Position numbers and translations under genes: made by a program. Of a DNA stretch of 64,000 nt, positions 33,600 through 42,026 are shown piece by piece. Origin of the DNA: Streptomyces laurentii (GTDB taxonomy: Bacteria > Actinomycetota > Actinomycetes > Streptomycetales > Streptomycetaceae); the NCBI GenBank assembly GCA_002355495.1, contig AP017424.1, positions 4,467,501-4,531,500 on the forward strand, written 5' to 3'. The notes under the pieces were generated by a model. The model saw only the letters and a list, made by a program, of their open reading frames with translations, was not told the origin of the DNA and ran no database searches. The stretch's first letter is position 1. Each line of letters begins with the position of its first letter.

Positions 33600-34106
33600 G
33601 TGTCCAGCTCCCCCTCCCCTTCCGAGAACCCTTCCCGTCGCGGCCGTCGCTCCTCCACCATGGGCGGCATGCCGCTCAACGACATGCCGTGGTGGCGCTG
33701 GCGCGTGAACGTGCGCTCGGCGCTGCACATGCTTTCGGATCCGGGGTTCCACGAGACGACCTGGCGCACCGGCCAGGAGGGGTACGGCGACGTCACCGAC
33801 GCCGTCTACCGCCTGGTGGAGGACACCTGGCTGGACAACTGGTCCGCGGAGAAATACGTGGGAGCGATCTTCCGCGACTCCGGCGAGGCCTCCCTCGTCG
33901 ACCTCGTCGTGCTGCGCGTCCTGCGGATCATGCACCAGGTCGGCGCGGACGCCCCGGTCTCCGCGTTCCTCGACCACCACGAGTGGCCGGAGGCCGTGCG
34001 GGCCGCTCGCGAGGCACACGTACGGATGGCTTCCGCGGACGGCGAGGACCCGGACGTGCCGCCGCACCCGCTGGACGTGATCCGCATCATGACGCGGGCG
34101 GCGTAA
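33600..34106 (+). CDS. Conserved hypothetical protein
   Basis: The 168-residue soluble protein has a Ser/Arg-rich N-terminal tail followed by MNDMPWWRWR-like NDMPWWRWRVNVRSALHMLSDP and acidic helices (GYGDVTDAVYRLVEDTWLDNW). I do not recognise the fold. GTG at 33600 is the longest start; ATG 33660 (before GGMPLND) would drop the tail. It is divergent from the binding-protein gene with about 117 bases between them and is followed by purU. Confidence 0.7.
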   Translation: MSSSPSPSENPSRRGRRSSTMGGMPLNDMPWWRWRVNVRSALHMLSDPGFHETTWRTGQEGYGDVTDAVYRLVEDTWLDNWSAEKYVGAIFRDSGEASLVDLVVLRVLRIMHQVGADAPVSAFLDHHEWPEAVRAAREAHVRMASADGEDPDVPPHPLDVIRIMTRAA

Positions 34107-34273
34107 GGCCGACGGGGCGCCCGCCCGGGCCCCGTGGCCGTTTCGACGGCCGTCCGGAGGTTGCCCGACGTCCGTCCGTCCCGCATCCGGCCGCCATCCG
34201 GCCGCCATCCGACCGCCGTCCGTCTGACGGACGGCGCGGCGGCCGGGCGGGCCGTCTGTGGCAGGCTGGGCCA

Positions 34274-35125
34274 ATGACCGACCAGTACGTCCTCACCCTC
34301 TCCTGCCCCGACAAGCAGGGCATCGTGCACGCCGTGTCGAGCTATCTCTTCATCACCGGCTGCAACATCGAGGACAGTCAGCAGTTCGGAGACCGGGACA
34401 CCGGTCTTTTCTTCATGCGGGTCCACTTCTCGGCCGAGGCGCCGGTGAACGTGGACAAGCTGCGGGCGAGCTTCACCGCCGTGGGCGACTCCTTCGCGAT
34501 GGACTGGCAGATCCACCGGGCCGACGAGCGGATGCGCGTCGTGCTGATGGTGTCGAAGTTCGGCCACTGTCTGAACGATCTGCTGTTCCGGTCGCGGATC
34601 GGCGCGCTGCCGGTCGAGATCGTCGCCGTGGTGTCCAACCACACCGACTTCGCCGAACTGGTGGGCTCGTACGGGATCCCGTTCCGGCATATTCCCGTCA
34701 CCAAGGAGACCAAGGACCACGCCGAGGCCGAGCTCCTCGAACTGGTGCGTACGGAGAACGTCGAACTGGTCGTCCTCGCCCGCTACATGCAGGTGCTCTC
34801 CGACGACCTGTGCAAGCAGCTGACCGGGCGGATCATCAACATCCACCACTCCTTCCTGCCGAGCTTCAAGGGCGCGAAGCCTTACCACCAGGCGCACGCC
34901 CGGGGCGTGAAGCTGATCGGCGCGACCGCGCACTACGTGACGGCCGACCTCGACGAGGGCCCGATCATCGAGCAGGAGGTGGCGCGGGTCGGCCACGAGG
35001 TCACGCCGGACCAGCTGGTGGCGACCGGCCGGGACGTGGAGTGCCAGGCGCTGGCCCGTGCCGTGAAGTGGCACGCGGAGCGCCGCATCCTGCTCAACGG
35101 CCACCGCACCGTCGTCTTCGCCTGA
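34274..35125 (+). CDS. purU: Formyltetrahydrofolate deformylase
   Basis: The 283-residue enzyme has an N-terminal ACT domain (LTLSCPDKQGIVHAVSSYLF) and a C-terminal formyl-transferase domain with the Asn-His-Asp active-site residues (INIHHSFLPSFKGAKPYHQA and the Asp in HYVTADLDEGPII). It hydrolyses 10-formyl-THF to formate and THF, balancing one-carbon pools for purine synthesis. ATG at 34274 is the start. The 165-base gap before it contains CCGCCATCCGG repeats and a GCCGTCCGTC/GACGGACGGC hairpin near 34214-34234. Confidence 0.95.
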   Translation: MTDQYVLTLSCPDKQGIVHAVSSYLFITGCNIEDSQQFGDRDTGLFFMRVHFSAEAPVNVDKLRASFTAVGDSFAMDWQIHRADERMRVVLMVSKFGHCLNDLLFRSRIGALPVEIVAVVSNHTDFAELVGSYGIPFRHIPVTKETKDHAEAELLELVRTENVELVVLARYMQVLSDDLCKQLTGRIINIHHSFLPSFKGAKPYHQAHARGVKLIGATAHYVTADLDEGPIIEQEVARVGHEVTPDQLVATGRDVECQALARAVKWHAERRILLNGHRTVVFA

Positions 35126-35267
35126 CTCCCTCGTAGGTGATGCCGCCGCCCATCGCCTCGTCGCAGGTCGCGCAGCGCACGGAGAAGCGCGGGTCGACCC
35201 GGAGGAAGGCCGCGTTCTTCAGCTCTCGGATGCCACGCGTGAGCCGTCCGCGGCCGTCCGCGGCCGC

Positions 35268-36614
35268 CTACAGCCGGCTCAGGCCGGCCGCCGCCGAGAG
35301 GACGTCGCGGATGGCCTCGCGGTCGCCGTCCTGACCGACGGCCGCCTCTTCCGGCGGTACGTGTCCGGCGAGCAGCTGGCAGAACTCGACCCCGTCCATC
35401 GCGACCTGCGCCACCGCGTGCTCGCGCGAGCCCCGGGCCGCCGGCGAGTCGAGCGCGATGAACCAGTGCCCGCCGCCCGCGCCCTCGATCTCCAGATGCA
35501 GCGAACGCCCCGGCGCGCCCGCCGCCACCAGCTCCCGGGCCGGTCCCGCGAGTCCCGACCGCCGCCGCCCGGCCAGGGCCGCCGGAAGCTGCCGCGCCGC
35601 GAGGTCGATCATGCCGTGCAGATGGGCACCGCTCGGCGGCTCGTACGGATACGCCACCGCCTCCGCGATGTCCTCCGCGTGCACCCAGCACTCGAACGCC
35701 CGCTCCAAGAGCGCGTCCCGCAGGGGCATGGCGAAGTCCCCGTAGGTGACCGTCAGGTCCGCGACCCCGCGCCCCGCGAACGACACCGTACGGATCAGGG
35801 TGTGGCTCTGGTCCCGCCACGGCTCGCGGACCGCGCGGGTCGGCGGCTGGGACGAGCGGGTCCAGTACGCCTCCGTCCGCTCGGTCGGCGACAGCTCTCC
35901 TATGCCGGGGCCGAGCGGGTCGTCCAGGCCGAGGGCCGCCATGACCAGTCCGTCGACGGCGAGGAGATGGCCGATCACCCCGGCCACCGTCGTCTTCCGG
36001 TTCACCCTCCGCTCGTGCTCGAACCAGCGCAGCCGGACCGGCGCGTGCCACTCCGCCTCGCCGATGTCCCGCAGCAGCGCGTCGAGCCGCGCGGTCTCCG
36101 CGTCGTACGGCGTCGCCCACGTGGGCACCGGGATCCGGGCCGGGCGGCGGCCCAGGCAGTTCTCCAGGACACGGGAGCGCAGCAGCGGGTCCAGGTCCAG
36201 ATCGCGTTCGGCGTGCAGCAGTCCGACGGCGTCGCGCAGCCGCAGCGCCTCGTCCGCGCAGGGCGCGCACTCGGTCAGATGGGCCTCGACGGCCAGGGTC
36301 TCCGCGGGCGAGCAGGCCGACAGCGCCCAGGCCCCGAGCAGCGAGGTGAGCACCCGGTGCGGCAGCTCCGCTTCCGGTTCCGCCGCGGTCTCCGTACGGG
36401 GTTCCGGCGCCGGCTCCGCTGCCGCCGCGGCACCCGCGTCCGGCCGCGCGCCCGGCTCGCCCGGCTCGCTTGGCTCGCCCATCCAAGGGAGGGGGTCCGC
36501 GAGCGGGGCCGGCGGCCGTGCGGCCAGGTCCGCGTGGTCGTCCGGCGACCGGCGCGGTCCCGGTATCCAGGGCGCGCGGGCGACCTCCTCGTGGTCGTCG
36601 TGTCCGGGGTTCAC
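35268..36614 (-). CDS. zf-HC2 anti-sigma factor fused to an MDMPI (maleylpyruvate isomerase-like) domain
   Basis: After a disordered Pro/Ala/Glu-rich N-terminus of about 85 residues comes a zinc-finger anti-sigma module (LSACSPAETLAVEAHLTECAPCADEAL: H-x3-C-x2-C). The mycothiol-dependent maleylpyruvate-isomerase fold follows (about 165-330; ECWVHAEDIAEAVAYPYEPP) with a C-terminal lid domain. No transmembrane helix is visible, so it acts in the cytoplasm. It is translationally coupled (GTGA overlap) to the ECF sigma gene upstream and should sequester that sigma factor. The MDMPI domain suggests sensing through mycothiol or a bound metal. Confidence 0.88.
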   Translation of the reverse strand: MNPGHDDHEEVARAPWIPGPRRSPDDHADLAARPPAPLADPLPWMGEPSEPGEPGARPDAGAAAAAEPAPEPRTETAAEPEAELPHRVLTSLLGAWALSACSPAETLAVEAHLTECAPCADEALRLRDAVGLLHAERDLDLDPLLRSRVLENCLGRRPARIPVPTWATPYDAETARLDALLRDIGEAEWHAPVRLRWFEHERRVNRKTTVAGVIGHLLAVDGLVMAALGLDDPLGPGIGELSPTERTEAYWTRSSQPPTRAVREPWRDQSHTLIRTVSFAGRGVADLTVTYGDFAMPLRDALLERAFECWVHAEDIAEAVAYPYEPPSGAHLHGMIDLAARQLPAALAGRRRSGLAGPARELVAAGAPGRSLHLEIEGAGGGHWFIALDSPAARGSREHAVAQVAMDGVEFCQLLAGHVPPEEAAVGQDGDREAIRDVLSAAAGLSRL

Positions 36615-37204
36615 AGGGCCCGTCCGTAACCATGGGGACCAGGTGGCGAGGAGCCTTCCAGCGGCCGGGTGTTCGCCGTCGACAGGAGCTGGAGCCCGAG
36701 CCGCAGCCGGCGGCGCGCCTCGTCCTCGGTCACCCCGAGGTCGGCCGCGGTCTGCCGGTAGTCCCGGCGCTGGAAGTACGCGAGCTCCAGGGCCTGGCGC
36801 AGCGGGGTCGGCATGGACGTCACGATGTAGTCGGCGCGCGCCGCGACCGACGCCTGCCGCACCTTCTGCTCCAGTTCCTCCGCCGTGCCCTCGCCGCGCT
36901 CCGCGTACGCCCGGGCCTCGGTCTGCCGCAGCCGGTGCACGGCCTGCCGCTGGGTCAGCCGGGCCACCCAGGAGCGCAGGTTGCCCTGCTTGGGGTCGTA
37001 GTGGTCGGGGTTCTCCCAGACGTAGCCGAAGACCTCGCGGGTGACCTGGTCGGCGGCCTCGTCGTCGTCGAGGACGCGGTGGGCCAGGCTGTGTACCAGG
37101 CTGGCGAACTTGTCGTACAGCTCGCCGAGAGCCGCCGCCTCACCGCGCGCGAGCCGCTGCTGCATCCTGCGGTCCCAGCGCAGGGGTGTGTCCTTCGCCG
37201 CCAT
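36611..37204 (-). CDS. ECF-type RNA polymerase sigma factor
   Basis: The 197-residue protein has region 2 (ALGELYDKFASLVHSLAHRVL...QVTREVFGYVWENPDHYDP...LRSWVARLTQRQAVHRLR, residues about 27-105) and region 4 (LRQALELAYFQRRDYRQTAADLGVTEDEARRRLRLGLQLL, about 145-185; key helix QTAADLGVTEDEARRRL). It directs transcription of a small regulon and is held by the coupled anti-sigma factor. ATG at 37204 is preceded by GGGAGGG. A divergent STAS-domain gene starts 260 bases away. Confidence 0.9.
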   Translation of the reverse strand: MAAKDTPLRWDRRMQQRLARGEAAALGELYDKFASLVHSLAHRVLDDDEAADQVTREVFGYVWENPDHYDPKQGNLRSWVARLTQRQAVHRLRQTEARAYAERGEGTAEELEQKVRQASVAARADYIVTSMPTPLRQALELAYFQRRDYRQTAADLGVTEDEARRRLRLGLQLLSTANTRPLEGSSPPGPHGYGRAL

Positions 37205-37466
37205 CCGATGCCCTCCCGACAGCGCTCCCGACCGTTGTCTCCTCCAAAGTAATGGGCCCCCGAGGCGGCGCACTCCGGTTTGTCACAAGTGCGCCCTTGA
37301 CGGGGTACGGGATGGTAAGGAACGCGTCAAGCCTGGCTGCGGGGGTTTCGGACGGCTGTGAACGGGCAGCGGGAGGGGACGGGAAGGGCTGCCTCCGGTT
37401 GACCCCTGTTCAGCCCCGTTCGCCCCGTTCCGCTTCCCGCCCTCCCCACCCCGAAAGGTGCCGCTC

Positions 37467-37841
37467 GTGACGATCCAGGTCGACGAGGACGAGCAGGACC
37501 CGTGGACCGTGCTGCGCATTCGCGGGGAACTCGACCTCGTCACCTCCCCGCTGATCCGCAAGCGCGTGCACGCCGCAGTCGCCGGCGGCCGGCACGACGT
37601 GGTCCTCGATCTGTCCGCCGTCCGCTTCTGCGACTCCAGCGGCGTCGGCGTGCTGATCGCGGCCCGCCGCCTGATGCGCTCGTGCGGCGGCCGGCTCCGG
37701 CTGATCCTCCCGGCGCGGGGCGCCGAGGAGGGCGCGCACGTGAACCGGGTGCTGGCCGCGCTCGGGGTGCGCCGTCTGTTCGACGTGTACGCGGACGTCC
37801 CCGCCGCCGTCGAGGACGAGGCCCGCCCGCTGTCGGCCTGA
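37467..37841 (+). CDS. STAS-domain anti-sigma factor antagonist
   Basis: This 124-residue protein is a single STAS domain: LRIRGELDLVTSPLIRKRV, VVLDLSAVRFCDSSGVGVLIAARR (phospho-acceptor Ser in DSSG, about residue 58). When dephosphorylated, such proteins free a sigma factor from a HATPase-type anti-sigma kinase. The neighbouring sigma is ECF with a zinc anti-sigma, so partner choice is open; the HATPase protein at 43303 is one candidate in the window. GTG 37467 is chosen after GAAAGG; GTG 37458 would add three residues. Confidence 0.9.
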   Translation: MTIQVDEDEQDPWTVLRIRGELDLVTSPLIRKRVHAAVAGGRHDVVLDLSAVRFCDSSGVGVLIAARRLMRSCGGRLRLILPARGAEEGAHVNRVLAALGVRRLFDVYADVPAAVEDEARPLSA

Positions 37842-37920
37842 CCCGCGGCCCGGTCCGTACACCGACCCGCGCCCCGACCCGCGCCCCGGTCCGTACCCCG
37901 GTTCGTGCGACGCCCTCCCG

Positions 37921-39513
37921 CTACTCCGCCTTCTCTCCGTACCGCTCGCGCAGCCGGTATTTGAGCACCTTCCGCAGGGTGTCGTTGCGCGGCAGCGCGT
38001 CCACCACCTCCAGCTGTTCCGGCAGCTTGACGACGGCGAGGCCCGCGCCGCGCAGGAAGGCGGTGACCGCGTCCAGGGTCAGCGGTTCGGCGCCCGGCGG
38101 CTGTTCGACCACCGCGCACACCCGCTCGCCGCGCTCGGCGTCCGGCAGCCCGATCACGGCGACGTCCCCGACGCCGGGGTGCTCGTGCAGCAGGTCCTCG
38201 ATCTCCTTCGCCGAGATGTTCTCGCCCTTGCGGATGATGACGTCCTTGAGACGTCCGGTGAGGACGAGATGGCCGCTCGGCGTGAGCCGGCCGAGGTCGC
38301 CGGTGCGCAGGAAGCCGTCCGCGTCGAAGGCGGCGGCCGTCTGCTCCGGGTCCAGATAGCCCTGGCACACCGCCTCGCCGCGCAGCAGTACCTCGCCCTC
38401 CTCGCCCTCTTCGCCCGCCTTTCCGGCGCCGGCGATGCGGATCTCCATGCCGGCGGGCGGGCGGCCCTCGGTCGTCGCCAGGTTCTCGGGGGTGTCGGCC
38501 GGGTCGCCCATGGTGATCATCGGGACCTCGGTCATGCCGTAGCCGTGGGTGAGCCGGCAGCCCAGCTCGCGGACCACCGCGTGGTACAGCTCGGGCGGTT
38601 TCGGCGCGCCGCCGCCGGTGAGCAGCCGCAGGCTCGGGATGACCGGCTCGTCCGGCCGCTTCCGCTGCTCGGCCAGGAACATCGCGTAGAAGGCGGTGGA
38701 GCCGCCGGCCACCGTGACGCCGTGGCGGCGGTACTCGGCGAGGGCGCCGGGAAGCGCGAAATGTTCGAACATGACAGCGGGGAAGCCGTACATCAGCAGC
38801 ATCACCGTGTAGTCGGGGCCGGCGATGTGCGCGTACGGGAAGGCCATCGAGCCGACGTCGTCCGGCGTGAGGCGCAGCGCGTGCGCGAGGCAGGAGCCGC
38901 CCGCGATCAGCGAGCGGTCGGTGTGCAGCACGCCCTTGGGGTCGGAGGTGGTGCCCGAGGTCCAGTAGATCCAGCGCACGGCGGTGCCGTCGGCGGGCGC
39001 GGGCGGCGGCGGGAGGACGGCCGGGTCGCCGTCGGGGAGGCTGTCCGGCCCGTACACCTCGAGGATCCCGCGCGCGCCGAGCCGCCGGGCCATCGCCGTG
39101 TGGTCGAATCCCCGCCAGACGCCGGGGACGGCGAAGAATTCGGCGCCGGACGCGCGGAGCGCGTAGCCGACCTCCTTGTCCCGGTAGAAGGGGATGACCG
39201 GGGTCTGTACGGCGCCGAGGCGGGCGAGCGCGAAGGTGAACACCGCCGTCTCGATCCGGGTGGGCAGCTGCCAGGCGACGACCGTCCTGGCGCGCACGCC
39301 CCTGGCGTACAGGCCGGCGGCGGCGCGTTCGGCGCGGTCGCGCAGGCCGCCGAAGGTGAGGACGCGGTCGCCCTGGAGGAGGACGGGCCGGTCGGGGGTG
39401 CGGGCGGCGCGGCGTTCGACGAGTTCCCAGAGGGTGCGGGAGGCACCGAGGGCGTGCGCCGCCTCGACCGTGTCGTCCGTGCCCCCGCTGTCGGTGCCGC
39501 CGCTCTCGGACAT
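37921..39513 (-). CDS. AMP-dependent acyl-CoA synthetase/ligase
   Basis: The 530-residue adenylate-forming enzyme has the P-loop IYWTSGTTSDPKGVLHT (about residues 185-201), YGMTEVPMI, RTGDLGRLTPSG, GRLKDVIIRKGENISA and the C-terminal catalytic lysine in PRNDTLRKVLKYRL. It resembles cyclohexanecarboxylate/benzoate-type CoA ligases of catabolic clusters, activating a carboxylic acid to its CoA ester with ATP. A perfect CTGACGTTACGTCAG palindrome lies 29 bases upstream of its start, and a second copy precedes the divergent amidohydrolase operon. It is the likely entry enzyme of this pathway. A short EEGEEGE repeat is encoded near 38395-38415. Confidence 0.9.
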   Translation of the reverse strand: MSESGGTDSGGTDDTVEAAHALGASRTLWELVERRAARTPDRPVLLQGDRVLTFGGLRDRAERAAAGLYARGVRARTVVAWQLPTRIETAVFTFALARLGAVQTPVIPFYRDKEVGYALRASGAEFFAVPGVWRGFDHTAMARRLGARGILEVYGPDSLPDGDPAVLPPPPAPADGTAVRWIYWTSGTTSDPKGVLHTDRSLIAGGSCLAHALRLTPDDVGSMAFPYAHIAGPDYTVMLLMYGFPAVMFEHFALPGALAEYRRHGVTVAGGSTAFYAMFLAEQRKRPDEPVIPSLRLLTGGGAPKPPELYHAVVRELGCRLTHGYGMTEVPMITMGDPADTPENLATTEGRPPAGMEIRIAGAGKAGEEGEEGEVLLRGEAVCQGYLDPEQTAAAFDADGFLRTGDLGRLTPSGHLVLTGRLKDVIIRKGENISAKEIEDLLHEHPGVGDVAVIGLPDAERGERVCAVVEQPPGAEPLTLDAVTAFLRGAGLAVVKLPEQLEVVDALPRNDTLRKVLKYRLRERYGEKAE

Positions 39514-39539
39514 GCCCGTACCCCCTTGCCCCGGAAGAA

Positions 39540-39558
39540 ATCTGACGTTACGTCAGAT
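39540..39558. promoter_or_regulatory. CTGACG palindrome (site A), CoA-ligase operator
   Basis: ATCTGACG-TTA-CGTCAGAT is a perfect palindrome around its centre, starting 27 bases upstream of the ligase start codon. It is one of seven copies of the 15-bp consensus CTGACGnnnCGTCAG in this window, all in front of CoA-metabolism genes. Confidence 0.75.
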
Positions 39559-39628
39559 CGGCTGTGCGGCAGAGCGTAGAGGGACGGTTCTTGTCGGTCC
39601 AGGGGTGCGGGGCTAGCCTGACCCCGGC

Positions 39629-39655
39629 ATGAATCTGACGATCCATCAGATTCAT
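39629..39655. promoter_or_regulatory. CTGACG palindrome (site B), amidohydrolase operon operator
   Basis: ATGAATCTGA and TCAGATTCAT form 10-base arms around CGATCCA; the 15-mer core is CTGACGATCCATCAG (39635-39649). It ends 48 bases before the amidohydrolase start, in the divergent region shared with the ligase. Confidence 0.75.
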
Positions 39656-39702
39656 GGGATCCATCGCCCACCCGATATCCGGCAGCCATCCCCGGAGGGG
39701 TC

Positions 39703-40893
39703 ATGACGGAACTGCCCCGCATCATCAGCGTCGACGACCACGTGATCGAGCCCGCCCACCTCTTCGCGACCTGGCTTCCGGCGCGCTACCGCGACCGCGG
39801 GCCCCGGCCGCTCACCGCCGGCATCGGCGAACTCGCCTACGTCGGCGGCAAGTACCGGATCACCATGGACCCGGACGGGCCGCCCACCGACTGGTGGATC
39901 TACGAGGACCTCCAGTTCCCGTACAAGCGCAACATCGCCGCCGTCGGCTTCGACCGCGACGACATGACCCTGGAGGGCATCACCCGCGCGGAGATGCGCC
40001 GGGGCTGCTGGGACCCGAAGGCGCGGCTGGCCGACATGGACCTCAACCACGTCGAGGCGTCGCTGTGCTTCCCGACCTTCCCGCGCTTCTGCGGCCAGAC
40101 CTTCGCGGAGGCCCAGGACAAGGAAGTGGCCCTGGCCTGCGTCCGCGCCTACAACGACTGGATGGTGGAGGAGTGGTGCGGCGACAGCGGCGGCCGGCTC
40201 ATCCCGCTGTGCATCATCCCGCTCTGGGACATCGGACTCGCCGTCGCCGAGATCCGGCGCAACGCGGCCCGCGGCGTGCGCGCGGTGACCTTCTCGGAGA
40301 TCCCCACCCACCTCGGGCTGCCGTCGATCCACTCCGGCTACTGGGACCCGTTCTTCGCGGTGTGCCAGGAGACCGGGACCGTCGTCAACATGCACATCGG
40401 CTCGTCGTCGCAGATGCCGGCCGCCTCCCCGGACGCCCCGCCCGCCGTCCAGGCCAGCCTCAGCTTCAACAACGCGATGGCCTCGATGATGGACTTCCTC
40501 TTCTCCGGCGTTCTCGTGCGGTTCCCGAGCCTCAAACTGGCCTACAGCGAAGGCCAGATGGGCTGGATCCCGTACGCGCTCGAACGCGCCGACGACGTGT
40601 GGGAGGAGCACCGCGCCTGGGGCGGGGTGCGCGACCTGATCCCCGAGCCGCCGTCCACGTACTACTACCGGCAGATCTTCTGCTGCTTCTTCCGCGACAA
40701 GCACGGCATCGCCTCGCTCGACGCCGTCGGCCGCGACAACGCCACCTTCGAGACCGACTACCCGCACGTCGACTCCACCTTCCCGCACACCAAGCAGGTC
40801 GCCCTCGACCATGTCCGCGGCCTCGACGACGAGACGGTCCACAAGCTGATGCGCGGCAACGCCATCCGCATGCTCGGCCTGGACCTCGTCTGA
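39703..40893 (+). CDS. Amidohydrolase family protein (ACMSD-like, TIM barrel)
   Basis: The 396-residue protein has the amidohydrolase-2 layout: an early metal motif in the form ISVDDHVIEP (D-x-H, lacking the classic second His of HxH), a mid His (VVNMHIGSSS), a late FETDYPHVDSTFP with the catalytic Asp, and a C-terminal NAIRMLGLDL that is characteristic of this family. Such proteins decarboxylate or hydrolyse ring or acyl-CoA intermediates in actinobacterial catabolic clusters. It heads an operon (ATGA overlap) with two acyl-CoA dehydrogenase genes. Regulation by the palindrome at 39635 is inferred. Confidence 0.87.
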   Translation: MTELPRIISVDDHVIEPAHLFATWLPARYRDRGPRPLTAGIGELAYVGGKYRITMDPDGPPTDWWIYEDLQFPYKRNIAAVGFDRDDMTLEGITRAEMRRGCWDPKARLADMDLNHVEASLCFPTFPRFCGQTFAEAQDKEVALACVRAYNDWMVEEWCGDSGGRLIPLCIIPLWDIGLAVAEIRRNAARGVRAVTFSEIPTHLGLPSIHSGYWDPFFAVCQETGTVVNMHIGSSSQMPAASPDAPPAVQASLSFNNAMASMMDFLFSGVLVRFPSLKLAYSEGQMGWIPYALERADDVWEEHRAWGGVRDLIPEPPSTYYYRQIFCCFFRDKHGIASLDAVGRDNATFETDYPHVDSTFPHTKQVALDHVRGLDDETVHKLMRGNAIRMLGLDLV

Positions 40894-42026
40894 TGGAGCT
40901 GGACTACTCGGCGGAGGAGGAAGAGTTCAGAGCCCGGCTGCGCCACTGGCTCGGCACCGAACTGCCCAAGCTGCCGGCCCGGCCCGACCCGCTGGACTGG
41001 CCGGCCCGGCGGGCGTACGACTGCGGCTGGCAGCGGCGGCTGTACGACGCCGGGTACGGGCACGTCCACTGGGACGGCTCGCCGACCCGGCGGCTGATCT
41101 TCCTGGAGGAGACGGAGCGGGCCGGCGCCCCGTACGTCGGCGCGGGCTTCGTCGGGCTGCTGCACGCCGGGCCCACCATCGCCGCCGAGGGCACGCCCGA
41201 GCAGCGGGAGCGCTGGCTGGAGCCGGTGCTGCGCGGCGACGCGGTGTGGTGCCAGGGCTTCAGCGAACCCGAGGCCGGCTCCGATCTCGCGTCCTTGCGC
41301 ACCCGCGCGGTCCGGGACGGTGACGCGTACGTCGTCACCGGCCACAAGATCTGGACCTCGCACGCCGAGATCGCCGACTGGTGCGAACTCCTGGTCCGTA
41401 CCGACCCCGACGCGCCGAAGCACCGTGGCATCAGCTGGCTCGCCATGCCCATGGACGCGCCCGGCATCACCGTCCGGCCGCTGCGCACCCTCGCCGGGAC
41501 GGCCGAGTTCGCCGAGGTGTTCCTCGACGAGGTGCGGGTGCCGGTGGCGAACCGGGTCGGGGCGGAGAACGACGGCTGGCGCGTCACCCTCGTCACGCTC
41601 TCCTTCGAACGCGGCACCGCCTTCGTCGGCGAGGTCGTCGCCTGCCGCCGCGTGCTCGGCGAACTCGCCCGTACGGCACGGAAGAACGGCCGCTGGGACG
41701 ACCCCGTCCTGCGCCGCCGGCTCGGCAGGCTCGGCGCCGAGTTCCAGGCCCTGTGGCGGCTGATCCAGTGGAACGTGAGCGAGGCCGCCGCCACCGGCGC
41801 GGTGCCCGGGACCGGCGGCTCCGTCTTCAAGCTGAGTTACTCGCACGCCCGCCAGGAGCTGTACGACGCGGCCGCCGCCGTCCTCGGCCCCGACGCGCTC
41901 GACCTCGGGCGGGAGTGGCCCCGGGACCGGCTGTCCTCGCTGTCGTACACGATCGCCGCCGGCACCTCGCAGATCCAGCGGAACATCGTCGCCGAGCGTG
42001 TCCTCGGCCTGCCGAAGGGGCGGTGA
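40893..42026 (+). CDS. Acyl-CoA dehydrogenase, FAD-binding subunit of a likely heteromer
   Basis: The 377-residue protein has the middle-domain signature WCQGFSEPEAGSDLASLRTRA (core EPEAGSD) and the C-terminal SYTIAAGTSQIQRNIVAERVLGLPKGR that closes over FAD. It resembles the FadE-type dehydrogenases that work on sterol side chains and other branched acyl-CoAs in actinobacteria. These usually occur as two unlike subunits encoded side by side, as here with the gene starting at 42023. ATG at 40893 overlaps the amidohydrolase stop. Confidence 0.9.
   Translation: MELDYSAEEEEFRARLRHWLGTELPKLPARPDPLDWPARRAYDCGWQRRLYDAGYGHVHWDGSPTRRLIFLEETERAGAPYVGAGFVGLLHAGPTIAAEGTPEQRERWLEPVLRGDAVWCQGFSEPEAGSDLASLRTRAVRDGDAYVVTGHKIWTSHAEIADWCELLVRTDPDAPKHRGISWLAMPMDAPGITVRPLRTLAGTAEFAEVFLDEVRVPVANRVGAENDGWRVTLVTLSFERGTAFVGEVVACRRVLGELARTARKNGRWDDPVLRRRLGRLGAEFQALWRLIQWNVSEAAATGAVPGTGGSVFKLSYSHARQELYDAAAAVLGPDALDLGREWPRDRLSSLSYTIAAGTSQIQRNIVAERVLGLPKGR

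Noticed and set aside
34210..34240. CCGTCCGTCTGACGGACGG as an eighth CTGACG operator
   Set aside because: It is a hairpin with arms in the opposite order and lacks the CTGAC-N5-GTCAG arrangement of the seven sites; it is more likely a terminator of the gene at 33600-34106.
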